Assembly: GCA_965237995.1 (NCBI GenBank) | Contig: CBDEGO010000004.1 | Coordinates: forward strand, 372,001 to 436,000 | Reading direction: 5' to 3' | Source of the DNA: JAAELZ01 sp965237995 | GTDB taxonomy: Bacteria > Pseudomonadota > Gammaproteobacteria > Arenicellales > Poriferihabitantaceae | Length of the DNA stretch: 64,000 bases | In this document: positions 8,266 to 16,669 of the stretch, piece after piece | Position numbering within the stretch: position 1 is the first letter of the stretch | Layout: each line of letters begins with the position of its first letter | Notes under the pieces: generated by a model | Seen by the model: only the letters and a program-made list of their open reading frames with translations | Told to the model about the DNA's origin: nothing | Databases searched by the model: none | Program-made: the position numbers and the translations under genes

Positions 8266-10209
8266 TTACCTTAACTGCTCTAAATCAACGTATAGTTCCA
8301 ACGCTTCGGGGTTAAGCAAGGCGTGCGTATTTTTCACTGGTCGCCCGTGGACTGTCTCTCGCACCGCTAATTCCACAATCTTCCCTGACTTGGTTCTAGG
8401 TATTTCAGCTACCTGTATCACTTTGGCCGGACGATGACGTGGAGTGCATTTGGTCACTACGGTGTTACGAATGGTATCAATCAATGTTCGATCTAAAGTG
8501 AGCCCTTCTTGCAACACCACAAATAACACCACACGCACGTCATTGTCCCATTCTTGACCAATGACTATACTTTCCACCACCTCATCGAGTTGTTCCACAT
8601 GGCGATAAATTTCCGCGGTGCCGATACGCACACCTCCAGGGTTTAGGGTCGCATCTGACCGGCCATATATCGTCACGCCGCCGTGGTCATTCAGCGAAAC
8701 ATAATCGCCATGGTGCCATCTATTTTCATACTCCGCGAAATAGGCATTGTGATATTTTTGTCCGTCTTCATTCCCCCAAAAATAGCACGGCTGACAAGGA
8801 AAGGTCTGCGTACACACCAACTCTCCCTTTTGGTTTCGTACACTATTGCCTTCGTCGTCGTATACATCAACGGCTAAACCCAAACCTCTACATTGGCTCT
8901 CACCTTTATGTACTGGCAATATCGGGCAGCCGAGCACAAAGCAGGAAACGATGTCCGTCCCCCCCGAAATGGATGCTAAACACACATCTTGTTTTATGTT
9001 GTCGTAAACGTACTGAAAGCTCTCCGGTGCAAGCACCGACCCCGTTGAGCACACGGTTCTTAGCGCTGATAGTTGATGCGTGCTTTTGATATCAAATTTT
9101 CGCTTCTTCAGCGCATCTATGTACTTAGCCGAAGTACCCAATAAACTAATCCCCACTTCATCGGCATAATCCCATAAAACATTACCACTTGGGTAAAATG
9201 GCGAGCCATCGTACAGCACTACGCTTGCTTTAGCGGCCAGCGCTGAAACCAGCCAATTCCACATCATCCATCCACAGGTAGTGAAATAAAAAACTTTATC
9301 CCCAGGCCTTACATCACTGTGTAATAAATGCTCCTTTAAATGTTGCAGCAATACACCGCCTACTTTATGGGTAATACATTTAGGTTGGCCAGTTGTCCCA
9401 GATGAATACAGCACATACAAAGGGTCATTAAACGAACAAGCGGTAAACTGCAATTTTGATCCATCATGCGTTGCCAGCAACTGCTTCCAACTCAACATGT
9501 GATCTGATTGCGACTGGCCTTCATCCATAAAAGGGATTTGCACGCTGTGCTCAATACTAGAAATAGCGTTGGCAACCGCAGCCGCTTTGCTGCGAATGTC
9601 TACCCGCTTACCATTGTAAAAATAACCGTCAACGGTAAATAAAACCTTAGGCGTTGTTTGTCCAAAACGCTCTATCACACTTTGTTCTCCAAAATCTGGA
9701 GAAGTGGACGTCCATATCGCACCTAAACTTGTTGCAGCCAACATAGCCACTATCGTTTCTGGAATATTAGGCATATAAGCGGCAACGCGGTCGCCCTTTT
9801 CTACTCCAACTGAACGCAGCCAATCTGCAATCGCCGCAACTTGCTGGTTCAATTGGTCATAACTTAATTCATACTGTCGCTTGTTTTCGGCTTTAAAGTG
9901 AATCGCCGTTGCGCTCCCTGTTTGGCGCAATAAATTCTGAGCAAAATTGAGGCTTGCATCAGGAAACCAAACCGCTTTTTCAATGTTGTCACCATCAACC
10001 AACACTCGCTCCCCCTTTTCGCCAATAACACCCGCATAATCCCAAAGTGACGACCAAAATTGCTCTTTATGTTCAACCGACCAATCATAAAGTTGATGAT
10101 AGTCTTCAAAGCTGTCACCATGTTCACGCTGTGCAAAGCGCATAAAGTCTGTTATCAAACTTTGCTCTATCTGCTGCTTACTAGGCTGCCATAAAATTTC
10201 GGCGGTCAT
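8266..10209 (-). CDS. Acetoacetyl-CoA synthetase
   Basis: 647 residues, the normal length for acetoacetate-CoA ligase of the ANL superfamily. The N-terminus has the ACAS_N region (FMRFAQREHGDSFEDYHQL). The AMP-binding P-loop is LYSSGTTGQPKCI near residue 270. The C-terminal catalytic lysine motif is PRTKSGKIVE near residue 610. It activates acetoacetate with ATP and CoA, linking ketone-body or polyhydroxybutyrate products to central metabolism. It is convergent with the VWA gene and lies 37 bases downstream of the M24 gene on the same strand. Confidence 0.92.
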   Translation of the reverse strand: MTAEILWQPSKQQIEQSLITDFMRFAQREHGDSFEDYHQLYDWSVEHKEQFWSSLWDYAGVIGEKGERVLVDGDNIEKAVWFPDASLNFAQNLLRQTGSATAIHFKAENKRQYELSYDQLNQQVAAIADWLRSVGVEKGDRVAAYMPNIPETIVAMLAATSLGAIWTSTSPDFGEQSVIERFGQTTPKVLFTVDGYFYNGKRVDIRSKAAAVANAISSIEHSVQIPFMDEGQSQSDHMLSWKQLLATHDGSKLQFTACSFNDPLYVLYSSGTTGQPKCITHKVGGVLLQHLKEHLLHSDVRPGDKVFYFTTCGWMMWNWLVSALAAKASVVLYDGSPFYPSGNVLWDYADEVGISLLGTSAKYIDALKKRKFDIKSTHQLSALRTVCSTGSVLAPESFQYVYDNIKQDVCLASISGGTDIVSCFVLGCPILPVHKGESQCRGLGLAVDVYDDEGNSVRNQKGELVCTQTFPCQPCYFWGNEDGQKYHNAYFAEYENRWHHGDYVSLNDHGGVTIYGRSDATLNPGGVRIGTAEIYRHVEQLDEVVESIVIGQEWDNDVRVVLFVVLQEGLTLDRTLIDTIRNTVVTKCTPRHRPAKVIQVAEIPRTKSGKIVELAVRETVHGRPVKNTHALLNPEALELYVDLEQLR

Positions 10210-10246
10210 ACTCAGGTCTATTTAGGGTTTTAAAGATAAAAATAGC

Positions 10247-11410
10247 TTAACGAATGATAGGGAGTTCAGGCTCAGCGCGCTTAGTTAGCCAACGCGCACC
10301 ATCTTCTGTAATCACAATGTTTTCTTCGTGCACCATCTGGCAACCCGGCGCGAACTCCATGCCTGGCTCTAAAGTCATTACAAAACCGGGCTTAAGCACG
10401 GTTTGGTCAGTCGGCGTGTTAGATGGCCCTTCGGTTAATTGAATTCCCAAGCCATGGCCCACACGACCAATATTATTACCTCGGCTGCCCCCTTCAATTA
10501 GCACCTTAGACATGGCGTTATATAAATCTGCACAAGTCGCACCGGGCTTAGCCGCCGCAAAACCAGCGTCCGTTGCGGCGTAAGTCACCTCATAGGCTTT
10601 TTTAGCCGCATCGGTTGCGTGCCCAAACGCCCAATTACGGTCAAAGTCGCAAAAATAACCGTCATATAAGGTGCCGGTGTCGATAATGAGAATATCGCCC
10701 TCTTCACAAACCTTATCTAAAGGCCCCATAATAATATCACTGTAACTTTCAGCTCCAGACGCCGCGACCATAAATGGCGTTTCGTCTGCTCCGCGCTGTA
10801 ATAAATCAATGCGCATTTTACGGCAAATTTCACGTTCCGTTTCTCCGCTGCGCATATTGTTGGGTAAGTCGATAAACGCATCTGATGTCATCTGACAAAT
10901 ATATTCAATCTTTGCCACTTCTCGCGCTGATTTGACATTGCGCAAATCCGTTATCAATTGAGTGCAGTCAACTATTTCTGTGCCGTGCAACGCGTCACCG
11001 AGTTGCTTAAAGTGCGCAGCTGGCATGCGTAACTGGCTATGGTGACCAAGTTTCATACCAATACGTCCAAATTCACCTAATTGCTCTTTCATCGCTTGAA
11101 TAAGCAAAGTCATGCCGTCGTCTTCAGGTTGCGGCGCAGGCCATGTGCGAATATCCTCAACCCAAGTGCTGTTCATGCCCACTTCGCCGATACTTGGAAT
11201 CACCGCAATGGGCTTACCTTTTGCCGGCACAATCAAAAACCAAGGCCGCGTCGGACTGTGCCAAAACTGGCTGAAAAAGCCGCTGAAATAGCGCACATTG
11301 GGCTCGGTAGTCAATAACAAAGCATCTAAGCGCTGCTCGCGCATAAGGCGTTGCGCATTTTCAGTACGCATTTCAAACTCTTCGACTGGAAACCCTCTAG
11401 GCGGCTGCAT
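10247..11410 (-). CDS. M24-family (Xaa-Pro peptidase/creatinase-like) metalloprotein
   Basis: 387 residues with an N-terminal creatinase-type domain and a C-terminal pita-bread M24 domain. The metal ligands of active M24 peptidases are recognisable: an Asp in IIDTGTLYDG, an Asp in FCDFDRNW, His in RVGHGLGIQ, Glu in MTLEPGME and Glu in VHEENIVI. It could be an Xaa-Pro aminopeptidase, but M24 folds also include ectoine hydrolase and the DMSP lyase DddP. Those cannot be separated by eye, so the substrate is left open. Confidence 0.85.
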   Translation of the reverse strand: MQPPRGFPVEEFEMRTENAQRLMREQRLDALLLTTEPNVRYFSGFFSQFWHSPTRPWFLIVPAKGKPIAVIPSIGEVGMNSTWVEDIRTWPAPQPEDDGMTLLIQAMKEQLGEFGRIGMKLGHHSQLRMPAAHFKQLGDALHGTEIVDCTQLITDLRNVKSAREVAKIEYICQMTSDAFIDLPNNMRSGETEREICRKMRIDLLQRGADETPFMVAASGAESYSDIIMGPLDKVCEEGDILIIDTGTLYDGYFCDFDRNWAFGHATDAAKKAYEVTYAATDAGFAAAKPGATCADLYNAMSKVLIEGGSRGNNIGRVGHGLGIQLTEGPSNTPTDQTVLKPGFVMTLEPGMEFAPGCQMVHEENIVITEDGARWLTKRAEPELPIIR

Positions 11411-11518
11411 TTTATGATGTGGTTTTGAGTATAAACATAGCTTGAAATATGACTGATGACGCCACCTAGAGCAAACGTTATTACGTCATCGTTATGCAAT
11501 TTAACGCCGATTATTCGC

Positions 11519-11546
11519 TTGCAATATCTTAATAAAACGCCATAAT
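11519..11546 (+). promoter_or_regulatory. Sigma70 promoter of ssrA
   Basis: TTGCAA at 11519-11524 and CATAAT at 11541-11546, 16 bases apart. The -10 ends ten bases before the first base of mature tmRNA. Position and sequence fit a strong housekeeping promoter. Confidence 0.75.
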
Positions 11547-11556
11547 GCCTTTGTAT

Positions 11557-11915
11557 GGGGGTGACTGGTTTTGACGCTGGTCGCGAAGCCATCGGAGCAT
11601 GTCGAGGGACAGAGTACCTCGTAAATCCAACTGTAAACTTGTTATAGTTGCAAACGACGATAACTACGCACTAGCAGCTTAATTGCATGCTAGTCCTCCC
11701 GCCCGGTTCGTTCATTGACTTGGCATCAGGAGGTCACTTAAGATGAAATCGCTCGCAATGTTGTCTGTGCTGCGCGGGTTAAACTAAAGCAGGCTCGCCA
11801 CTGCGGCGCTAGTCTATCGGTGTAGCAGGGGTTAACTTAAGGCATAGACTAAGCATGTAGTCGCCGATGAGTGTAGGGCTGACGGACGCGGGTTCGATCC
11901 CCGCCACCTCCACCA
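11557..11915 (+). ncRNA. ssrA: Transfer-messenger RNA (tmRNA)
   Basis: A 359-nt one-piece tmRNA. The tRNA-like ends pair: GGGGGTG at 11557-11563 with CACCTCC, followed by discriminator A and an encoded CCA ending at 11915. The conserved 5' segment GACTGGTTTTGACGCTGG and the T-arm GGGTTCGATCCCCGCC are intact. The internal reading frame at 11650-11682 encodes the tag ANDDNYALAA. It rescues stalled ribosomes with SmpB (5250-5732). Its 3' end is duplicated at 14301-14320, showing that this gene served as an integration site. Confidence 0.98.
11650..11682 (+). other. tmRNA proteolysis-tag reading frame
   Basis: The resume codon is GCA at 11650. Ten sense codons give ANDDNYALAA and end in TAA at 11680-11682. 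The C-terminal LAA is the usual ClpXP/ClpAP recognition end. Confidence 0.93.
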
Positions 11916-12117
11916 ATCTCGTCATATAAATCAACAAGTTACAAGGATGTAACTTGTTTGATCAAGCTCAGGTACATCTCCATATACCCCATTTTCCCAT
12001 ATTTACTCCATGCTAAGAGTTCGCACTCAAAATGAATAAAGTTGGATTCATAATAAAAGCGCTCTAGCATACTAATAATTAGCAAATACGATCCATCGTG
12101 TCTGACCCTTTGATTCC
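11896..12117 (+). repeat. Left direct repeat (attL-like), starting inside ssrA
   Basis: About 222 bp that begins in the tmRNA T-arm (GATCCCCGCC) and runs about 200 bp past the gene. It matches 14301-14523 at roughly 87% by my count, with long identical blocks at both ends. The first 20 bases are the tmRNA 3' end, the expected integrase crossover core. The minus strand near 11970-12000 reads TATGGGAAAATGGGGTAT, a tandem of GGG-rich units like integrase arm sites. Confidence 0.85.
11933..11958 (+). terminator. Probable tmRNA terminator hairpin
   Basis: A 10-bp perfect stem, AACAAGTTAC and GTAACTTGTT, with a 6-base loop, starts 18 bases after tmRNA. The T-run after it is short (TTT), so termination may be weak. 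The copy in the right-hand repeat has stem mismatches. Confidence 0.5.
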
Positions 12118-12358
12118 CAGACGTCCCGACTCACATCCTGCTCCTGGGCTTTACACTGCAAGCAGTTTCGGCTCCTTGCCTGCACTAGCAGGTTGGTATA
12201 ACGTAGACAAATTAAATTTTTGATCCTCTTCTATAGAAGCCGGACAACCTAGACCATCGATTAAACAGCGTTGTAGTTACTCGACTCTAAAGAGTTTAAA
12301 AAATAGTATCTTTACATAGAGAATCCTATGCAAAAGAAACAATTCATAAACAAAACTA
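12118..12358. other. Non-coding spacer between left repeat and abiE promoter
   Basis: No reading frame with a recognisable product and no RNA structure that I can identify. It becomes strongly AT-rich from about 12290, unlike the flanking core genes. Confidence 0.5.
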
Positions 12359-12406
12359 TTGACAAGAGTTTAAATTTATATTTATATGCATAAATATATT
12401 TATGCA
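12359..12406 (+). promoter_or_regulatory. abiE promoter and palindromic operator
   Basis: A consensus -35 (TTGACA, 12359-12364) is followed 17 bases later by an AT-rich -10 (TTATAT, 12382-12387). Directly overlapping is a perfect 20-bp palindrome at 12387-12406, TGCATAAATA then TATTTATGCA. AbiEi antitoxins of type IV systems are known to bind inverted repeats in their own promoter and repress it. The location fits such an operator. Confidence 0.7.
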
Positions 12407-12427
12407 AAATTATAGTTTTATAAACAA

Positions 12428-13201
12428 ATGAAGTTTGATCTAAAGAAAAAATTAAAGCCTGGCTATTTAGTAAACCGTAAGATTCTGTATTCATACGGTC
12501 TATCTCGGCCAGACGTTGACTACTACCTTCGCGCTGGCGTCTTGGTCACCGTCGCACGTGGCGTGTACCAGCGCAATAATGATTACGCCCTAGATTGGAT
12601 GGAATTAGTCGCATCACTGCCTGAGCTGGGGTTTGAAGCCCATGTCGGTGGCGCCTCAGCTATCCGCGAAGCTGGCTTGGAACACTTTGTCGATATGAGC
12701 AACCAACAGAAGCCAATACATCTATATTCCCATAAAGCATTGCCTGGCTGGTTGAGAAATAAATCACTTTCAGTCCAGTTCAACTTAACTAAACAAAATT
12801 GGCTAAGTGCACTACCAAATTCGGCTTTCCGCAGGCAGTCATTCGGCCAGTGGGATAGAGAAATACAAATCGCCACACTTGAACTGGCTTTGTTTGAGCA
12901 GCTTATCGAAGCAAAAATCGAAACTGATATAGTTGCTATCGACAGGCAGCTGGAAGGCATGGCAAATTTAAGCCCAGCCCGCCTCAACTTACTATTAGGC
13001 CTATGCCCCAACGTAAAGGCAAAACGCTTATTTGGATGGCTTGCAACGCGCCATAACCACGCATGGGTAAAACATGTTAAATGGGATGAGATCGATTTAG
13101 GTGCAGGCAAACGCTCTATCATCCAAGGTGGACGATATAACAATCAATGGCAAATAACGGTACCTCGAGAAATGGAGGATCAAACAAGCCATGGACTCTA
13201 A
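12428..13201 (+). CDS. abiEi: AbiEi-family antitoxin (winged-helix repressor)
   Basis: 257 residues. The N-terminal 60 residues form the winged-helix region: YLVNRKILYSYGLSRPDVD, then a beta-wing GVLVTVARGVYQR, as in AbiEi_4-type antitoxins. The rest fits the AbiEi_3/C-terminal antitoxin domain (VGGASAIREAGLEHF, IATLELALFEQL). In type IV abiE systems this protein counters the nucleotidyltransferase toxin and represses the operon. The stop lies 11 bases inside the toxin gene, the typical coupled arrangement. A palindrome lies 22 bases upstream of the start. Confidence 0.88.
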   Translation: MKFDLKKKLKPGYLVNRKILYSYGLSRPDVDYYLRAGVLVTVARGVYQRNNDYALDWMELVASLPELGFEAHVGGASAIREAGLEHFVDMSNQQKPIHLYSHKALPGWLRNKSLSVQFNLTKQNWLSALPNSAFRRQSFGQWDREIQIATLELALFEQLIEAKIETDIVAIDRQLEGMANLSPARLNLLLGLCPNVKAKRLFGWLATRHNHAWVKHVKWDEIDLGAGKRSIIQGGRYNNQWQITVPREMEDQTSHGL

Positions 13202-14096
13202 CAGCATCTATTATAAGCAGGTTCAATTGCTTATCAGCGTGCTGCCAACTGTGGCGAAGCAGCCATGTTTTGCGCTAAAAGGTGGCACAGCGATCAACTT
13301 ATTCGTACGAGATTTACCGAGGCTATCGGTTGACATAGACCTAACCTATATTGATAAAGATTCATTTCAGGAAAGTTCAGCCAACATTACCCATGCCATG
13401 CATGAAATTATGCGGGAATTGCGGCGTCAAAGCCTTACCGTTTCAACTCCACAGGCATCGGACACTATTACACGATTGCTAGTGAGTAATAGAGTAGCTC
13501 AAATCAAGATTGAAACTACGCCGGTATTGCGCGAAACCGTAAACCCGCCAACCATGCAAATAGTAAAGCCTAGTGTTGAGGCGCAGTTTGGCTTTGCCGA
13601 AATCAATATGCTGGATTTTAATGATTTGTACGCGGGAAAAATGTGCGCCGCCCTGGACAGACAGCACCCAAGAGATTTGTTTGACGTGAAATTATTACTC
13701 GAAAATGAAGGAATAACTGAAGCGCTTAAAAACACATTTTTAGTCTACTTAATCAGCCACTCACGCCCTATGGCTGAAATACTTAACCCAAATAGGAAAC
13801 CTCTCACTAATGTATTCGAAAAGGAATTTGAATCCATGACAAGCATCTCCGTCACATTACAAGACCTAGAAAAAACAAGGGAGCTACTGATTAACAGCGT
13901 TCATGCAATATTGACAGATTTTGACAGATCGTTTCTATTAAGTGTGAAACAGGGCAACGCCGATTGGAATAAGTTCTATTTCCCTAATGCTGAACAGCTC
14001 CCTGCGGTTGCTTGGAAGTTAGCAAACTTGAATAAAATGAACGACAGCGCTAGAAAAGCTGCTCATCAAAAACTTGAAAAAGCGCTCAACAATTAG
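13191..14096 (+). CDS. abiEii: AbiEii/AbiGii-family nucleotidyltransferase toxin
   Basis: 301 residues. The nucleotidyltransferase signature is complete: the G-G-T motif in FALKGGTAINLF, followed by LSVDIDLTYI (the D-x-D pair) and a later region DLYAGKMCAALDRQHPRDLFDVK, which in this family carries the lysine and the conserved D-L-F-D. Such toxins block translation by adding nucleotides to tRNA ends, and confer phage abortive infection. A GGAGG ribosome-binding site is at 13174-13178, and the start overlaps the end of abiEi. All catalytic residues look intact, so the pair is probably functional. Confidence 0.9.
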   Translation: MDSNSIYYKQVQLLISVLPTVAKQPCFALKGGTAINLFVRDLPRLSVDIDLTYIDKDSFQESSANITHAMHEIMRELRRQSLTVSTPQASDTITRLLVSNRVAQIKIETTPVLRETVNPPTMQIVKPSVEAQFGFAEINMLDFNDLYAGKMCAALDRQHPRDLFDVKLLLENEGITEALKNTFLVYLISHSRPMAEILNPNRKPLTNVFEKEFESMTSISVTLQDLEKTRELLINSVHAILTDFDRSFLLSVKQGNADWNKFYFPNAEQLPAVAWKLANLNKMNDSARKAAHQKLEKALNN

Positions 14097-14230
14097 ACCT
14101 AGTCTACATTGCAGAATCCAAACTCGATCAAAAAAAGTCTTCGATTCATCTTGCAATGAATATACTGACGATTAAGCAAGTACTATGAAGCTAGCTAAAA
14201 CTTGCTGAAAATGCTTATAAATTTCGTTTT

Positions 14231-14250
14231 GTGGGTATATATGAGGGTAT
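14231..14250 (+). repeat. Short direct repeats resembling integrase arm sites
   Basis: GTGGGTAT at 14231-14238 and GAGGGTAT at 14243-14250, 12 bases apart and 50 bases before the right-hand core. Repeats of this kind commonly flank att cores of tyrosine-integrase elements. Confidence 0.45.
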
Positions 14251-14300
14251 TAGCGCAGAACCAATAAATATAATTTATCAACCACTTAAGCATCTTATAT

Positions 14301-14523
14301 GATCCCCGCCACCCCCACCAATTTCGTCATATAAGTCAACAAGCTACAAGGATATAACTTGTTTGGTCAACTTAAAGTACACTTCCATATACTCGGTTTT
14401 TCCCATATTTACTCTAAGCTAAAAGCTTGCACTCAAAATGAATAAAGTTGGATACATAATAAGATCACTCTAGCGTACTCATAATTAACAAATACGATCA
14501 ATCGTGTCTGACCCTTTGATTCC
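14301..14523 (+). repeat. Right direct repeat (attR-like), second copy of the tmRNA 3' end
   Basis: Starts with 20 bases of the tmRNA 3' end, with one T-to-C difference (CACCCCC for CACCTCC), and continues for 200 bp parallel to 11916-12117. Long identical blocks include ACTCAAAATGAATAAAGTTG and ATCGTGTCTGACCCTTTGAT. Homology stops at about 14523. It marks the right end of the cassette. Confidence 0.85.
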
Positions 14524-14868
14524 TTAAGTTAAGCTTTTTTGGAAGAGTTACCATTTAATCCAGTTTCGTTTCATAGGCATGAAAATAGTCTTAACGTGGT
14601 TTTTCGCCCTCTACCGTAAGTGACCCCAAATAGACCTTCTTGGCCAAATACGAACCTGTTGACGTATTAAAAGAAATTTTGGTCGCAAGGAAACTCATTT
14701 GCGCCGCAAAAGGAGGTAATGTGCGCTTTGTAATGATATGCGTTAGTGAATTCTCTACAATTTCAAATTAGGAAAAGTTAAAAGCCCTATATCGACTATC
14801 TAATTTTATATTTTTATGAAACGAAAACGTCACATTCTGTCTCGAACACACTCTGCTAAGTATTAATA
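14524..14868. other. Non-coding gap before the betaine transporter genes
   Basis: AT-rich with no convincing coding frame or structural RNA. It must hold the promoter of the following ABC-transporter genes. I do not see a consensus -35/-10 pair that I would defend. Confidence 0.4.
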
Positions 14869-15531
14869 ATGGAGGACATTATTCGCTATGTTGTAACCAA
14901 CTATACAACCATAATTTCGCTAACGTTACAGCATCTATACTTGGTAAGCATTTCTGTAGGCGCAGCGATATTAACAGGGGTACCGTTAGGCATCATGATT
15001 ACCAAGAATGAGAAGTTAGCAAATGCTGTACTTTACGTTGCTTCAATCATCATAACCATTCCATCAATAGCGCTGTTTGGCCTAATGATTCCATTGCTTT
15101 CTATAGTCGATAGAGGGATCGGGTTTTGGCCTGCAGCCATTGCAATATTTTTATACTCGCAGCTTCCAATTATCCGAAACACCTACACTGCGATTAACAA
15201 TATTGATCCAGCTATGCGTGAGGCCGCACGGGGTATGGGCATGAGCGATTGGCAACGTCTATCCCAAGTTGAAATCCCGCTTGCTATTCCCGTGATTATG
15301 GCTGGAGTTCGTATGGCTGTAGTCATGAATATAGCGGTAGCAACCATCGCGGTCTACATAGGCGCTGGGGGCTTGGGGACAATAATAAATGAAGGCATTA
15401 CCGGCACCAACAGTGCAAAATTAATCGTCGGTGCGGTAGCCGTGTCGATTCTCGCAATTATTGCAGATTACCTGTTTTTGTTTATTCAGCATCTGATAAC
15501 GCCCAAAGGGTTAAGAGGTACTGAATCATGA
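14869..15531 (+). CDS. Betaine/choline-type ABC transporter permease (OpuCB/YehW-like)
   Basis: 220 residues with five to six membrane segments. It carries the permease EAA-loop region MREAARGMGMSDWQRLSQVE followed by PLAIPVIMAGVRMAVV, and the conserved C-terminal GAGGLGTIINEGI. The family imports glycine betaine, choline, carnitine or related compatible solutes. The last four bases overlap the ATPase gene. Together with the next three genes it forms one operon in permease-ATPase-permease-binding protein order, as in yehWXYZ/opuC. The ATG is poorly served by a Shine-Dalgarno sequence. Confidence 0.88.
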   Translation: MEDIIRYVVTNYTTIISLTLQHLYLVSISVGAAILTGVPLGIMITKNEKLANAVLYVASIIITIPSIALFGLMIPLLSIVDRGIGFWPAAIAIFLYSQLPIIRNTYTAINNIDPAMREAARGMGMSDWQRLSQVEIPLAIPVIMAGVRMAVVMNIAVATIAVYIGAGGLGTIINEGITGTNSAKLIVGAVAVSILAIIADYLFLFIQHLITPKGLRGTES

Positions 15532-16667
15532 TTCGTCTCGAAAAGTTAACTAAACATTTCGAAGTGCCGGACAAGCCGCCAGTTGTGGCTGCGAATAACG
15601 TTGATATGCACGTTGCTAAGGGAGAAATATGTATTTTCCTTGGCCCAAGTGGTTGTGGCAAAACGACAGCGCTGAAAATGGTAAACAAGCTAATTCCGAA
15701 AACATCCGGAAAAATCTACATAAATGGAGAGGATACGGACGATCTTGATCCAATCAGCTTACGTCGTAAAATTGGCTACGTGATCCAGCAAATAGGCTTG
15801 TTTCCGAACATGACTATTGAAGACAATATATGTGCCGTTCCTGACCTTCTAAAGATGAACCGTGCAAAGAGTCGCAAACGAGCCGCAGAGCTAATGGACA
15901 TGGTCAACCTAGACCCGAATCTGTTTTTGAAACGTTATCCGCGAGAGCTGTCAGGCGGGCAACAGCAGCGTGTCGGTGTGATCCGGGCCCTGGCGGCTGA
16001 CCCGCCAGTGATGTTAATGGACGAGCCTTTTGGCGCCATTGATCCCATCAACCGCGCAGTCATTCAAGACGAATTTTTAAAGATGAACGCGGAACTGGGA
16101 AAGACAGTTTTGTTCGTCAGTCATGATATCGATGAAGCGGTAAAGATGGGTGATAAGGTGGCAATATTCCGTGATGGAATATTAGAGCAATGTGACTCGC
16201 CTCAAGAAGTTCTTTCAAATCCGGCAAATAGTTTTGTTAAAAGCTTTGTAGGTGCAGACAGAGCACTCAAATTACTAACTCTATTTAATGTGACCGAAGC
16301 TATTCTACCTATTCAAATGGCGGTAAAAGCAGATGACGACCTAAAAGAAGTCGCGAAGCTTATGGAGAAGAATAATTCAGGAATTGCCGTAATGGTAGGC
16401 CCGCGCGGGCGCGCCAGAGGCTATATCAATACCGATATCGCCTTAGCCAGCAAGGGAGGTGTAGTAGGTGAACACCAGATCGCTATTCCAGGCACGATCA
16501 ATGCTAAGGATAGTCTGCGTGAAGCAGCCTCATTGATGTATACCCACGCCAGCGACTGGTTACCTGTAGTTGATGATAAAGGCGCATATCTTGGTTATGT
16601 GACACAACATTCAATCGCCAGTTTACTGGGTGAAACGCCTCGCAAAACCGATGAAAATATAGTCTAG
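15528..16667 (+). CDS. Betaine/choline-type ABC transporter ATPase with CBS pair (OpuCA-like)
   Basis: 379 residues. Walker A is GPSGCGKTT (about 39-47), the Q-loop is IQQIGLFPNM, the ABC signature is LSGGQQQR (about 142-149), Walker B is VMLMDEPFG and the switch His is in VSHDIDEAV. The C-terminal 130 residues form two CBS-like units, which in OpuA/OpuC ATPases sense ionic strength or nucleotides. It energises the two permeases on either side. Its start overlaps the upstream permease and it ends two bases before the downstream one. Confidence 0.92.
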   Translation: MIRLEKLTKHFEVPDKPPVVAANNVDMHVAKGEICIFLGPSGCGKTTALKMVNKLIPKTSGKIYINGEDTDDLDPISLRRKIGYVIQQIGLFPNMTIEDNICAVPDLLKMNRAKSRKRAAELMDMVNLDPNLFLKRYPRELSGGQQQRVGVIRALAADPPVMLMDEPFGAIDPINRAVIQDEFLKMNAELGKTVLFVSHDIDEAVKMGDKVAIFRDGILEQCDSPQEVLSNPANSFVKSFVGADRALKLLTLFNVTEAILPIQMAVKADDDLKEVAKLMEKNNSGIAVMVGPRGRARGYINTDIALASKGGVVGEHQIAIPGTINAKDSLREAASLMYTHASDWLPVVDDKGAYLGYVTQHSIASLLGETPRKTDENIV

Positions 16668-16669
16668 TC

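Larger units (their letters stand above)
11896..14300 (+). mobile_element. 2.4-kb AbiE cassette inserted at the tmRNA 3' end
   Basis: One direct repeat plus the sequence up to the second copy gives a unit of 2405 bp. It contains only the abiEi/abiEii pair and flanking AT-rich DNA. No integrase, excisionase or relaxase gene is present. The tmRNA 3' end is a well-known tyrosine-integrase target. I infer a decayed or cis-mobilisable island whose att sites survive. Confidence 0.75.

Noticed and set aside
10247..11410. DMSP lyase DddP
   Set aside because: All M24 peptidase-type metal ligands appear present; sequence reading alone cannot separate DddP, ectoine hydrolase and Xaa-Pro peptidases.
11896..14523. 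Prophage
   Set aside because: No structural, replication, lysis or integrase genes lie between the repeats; the cassette is only 2.4 kb.
14524..14868. Riboswitch ahead of the betaine transporter
   Set aside because: No glycine, choline-related or other known riboswitch core could be recognised in the leader.
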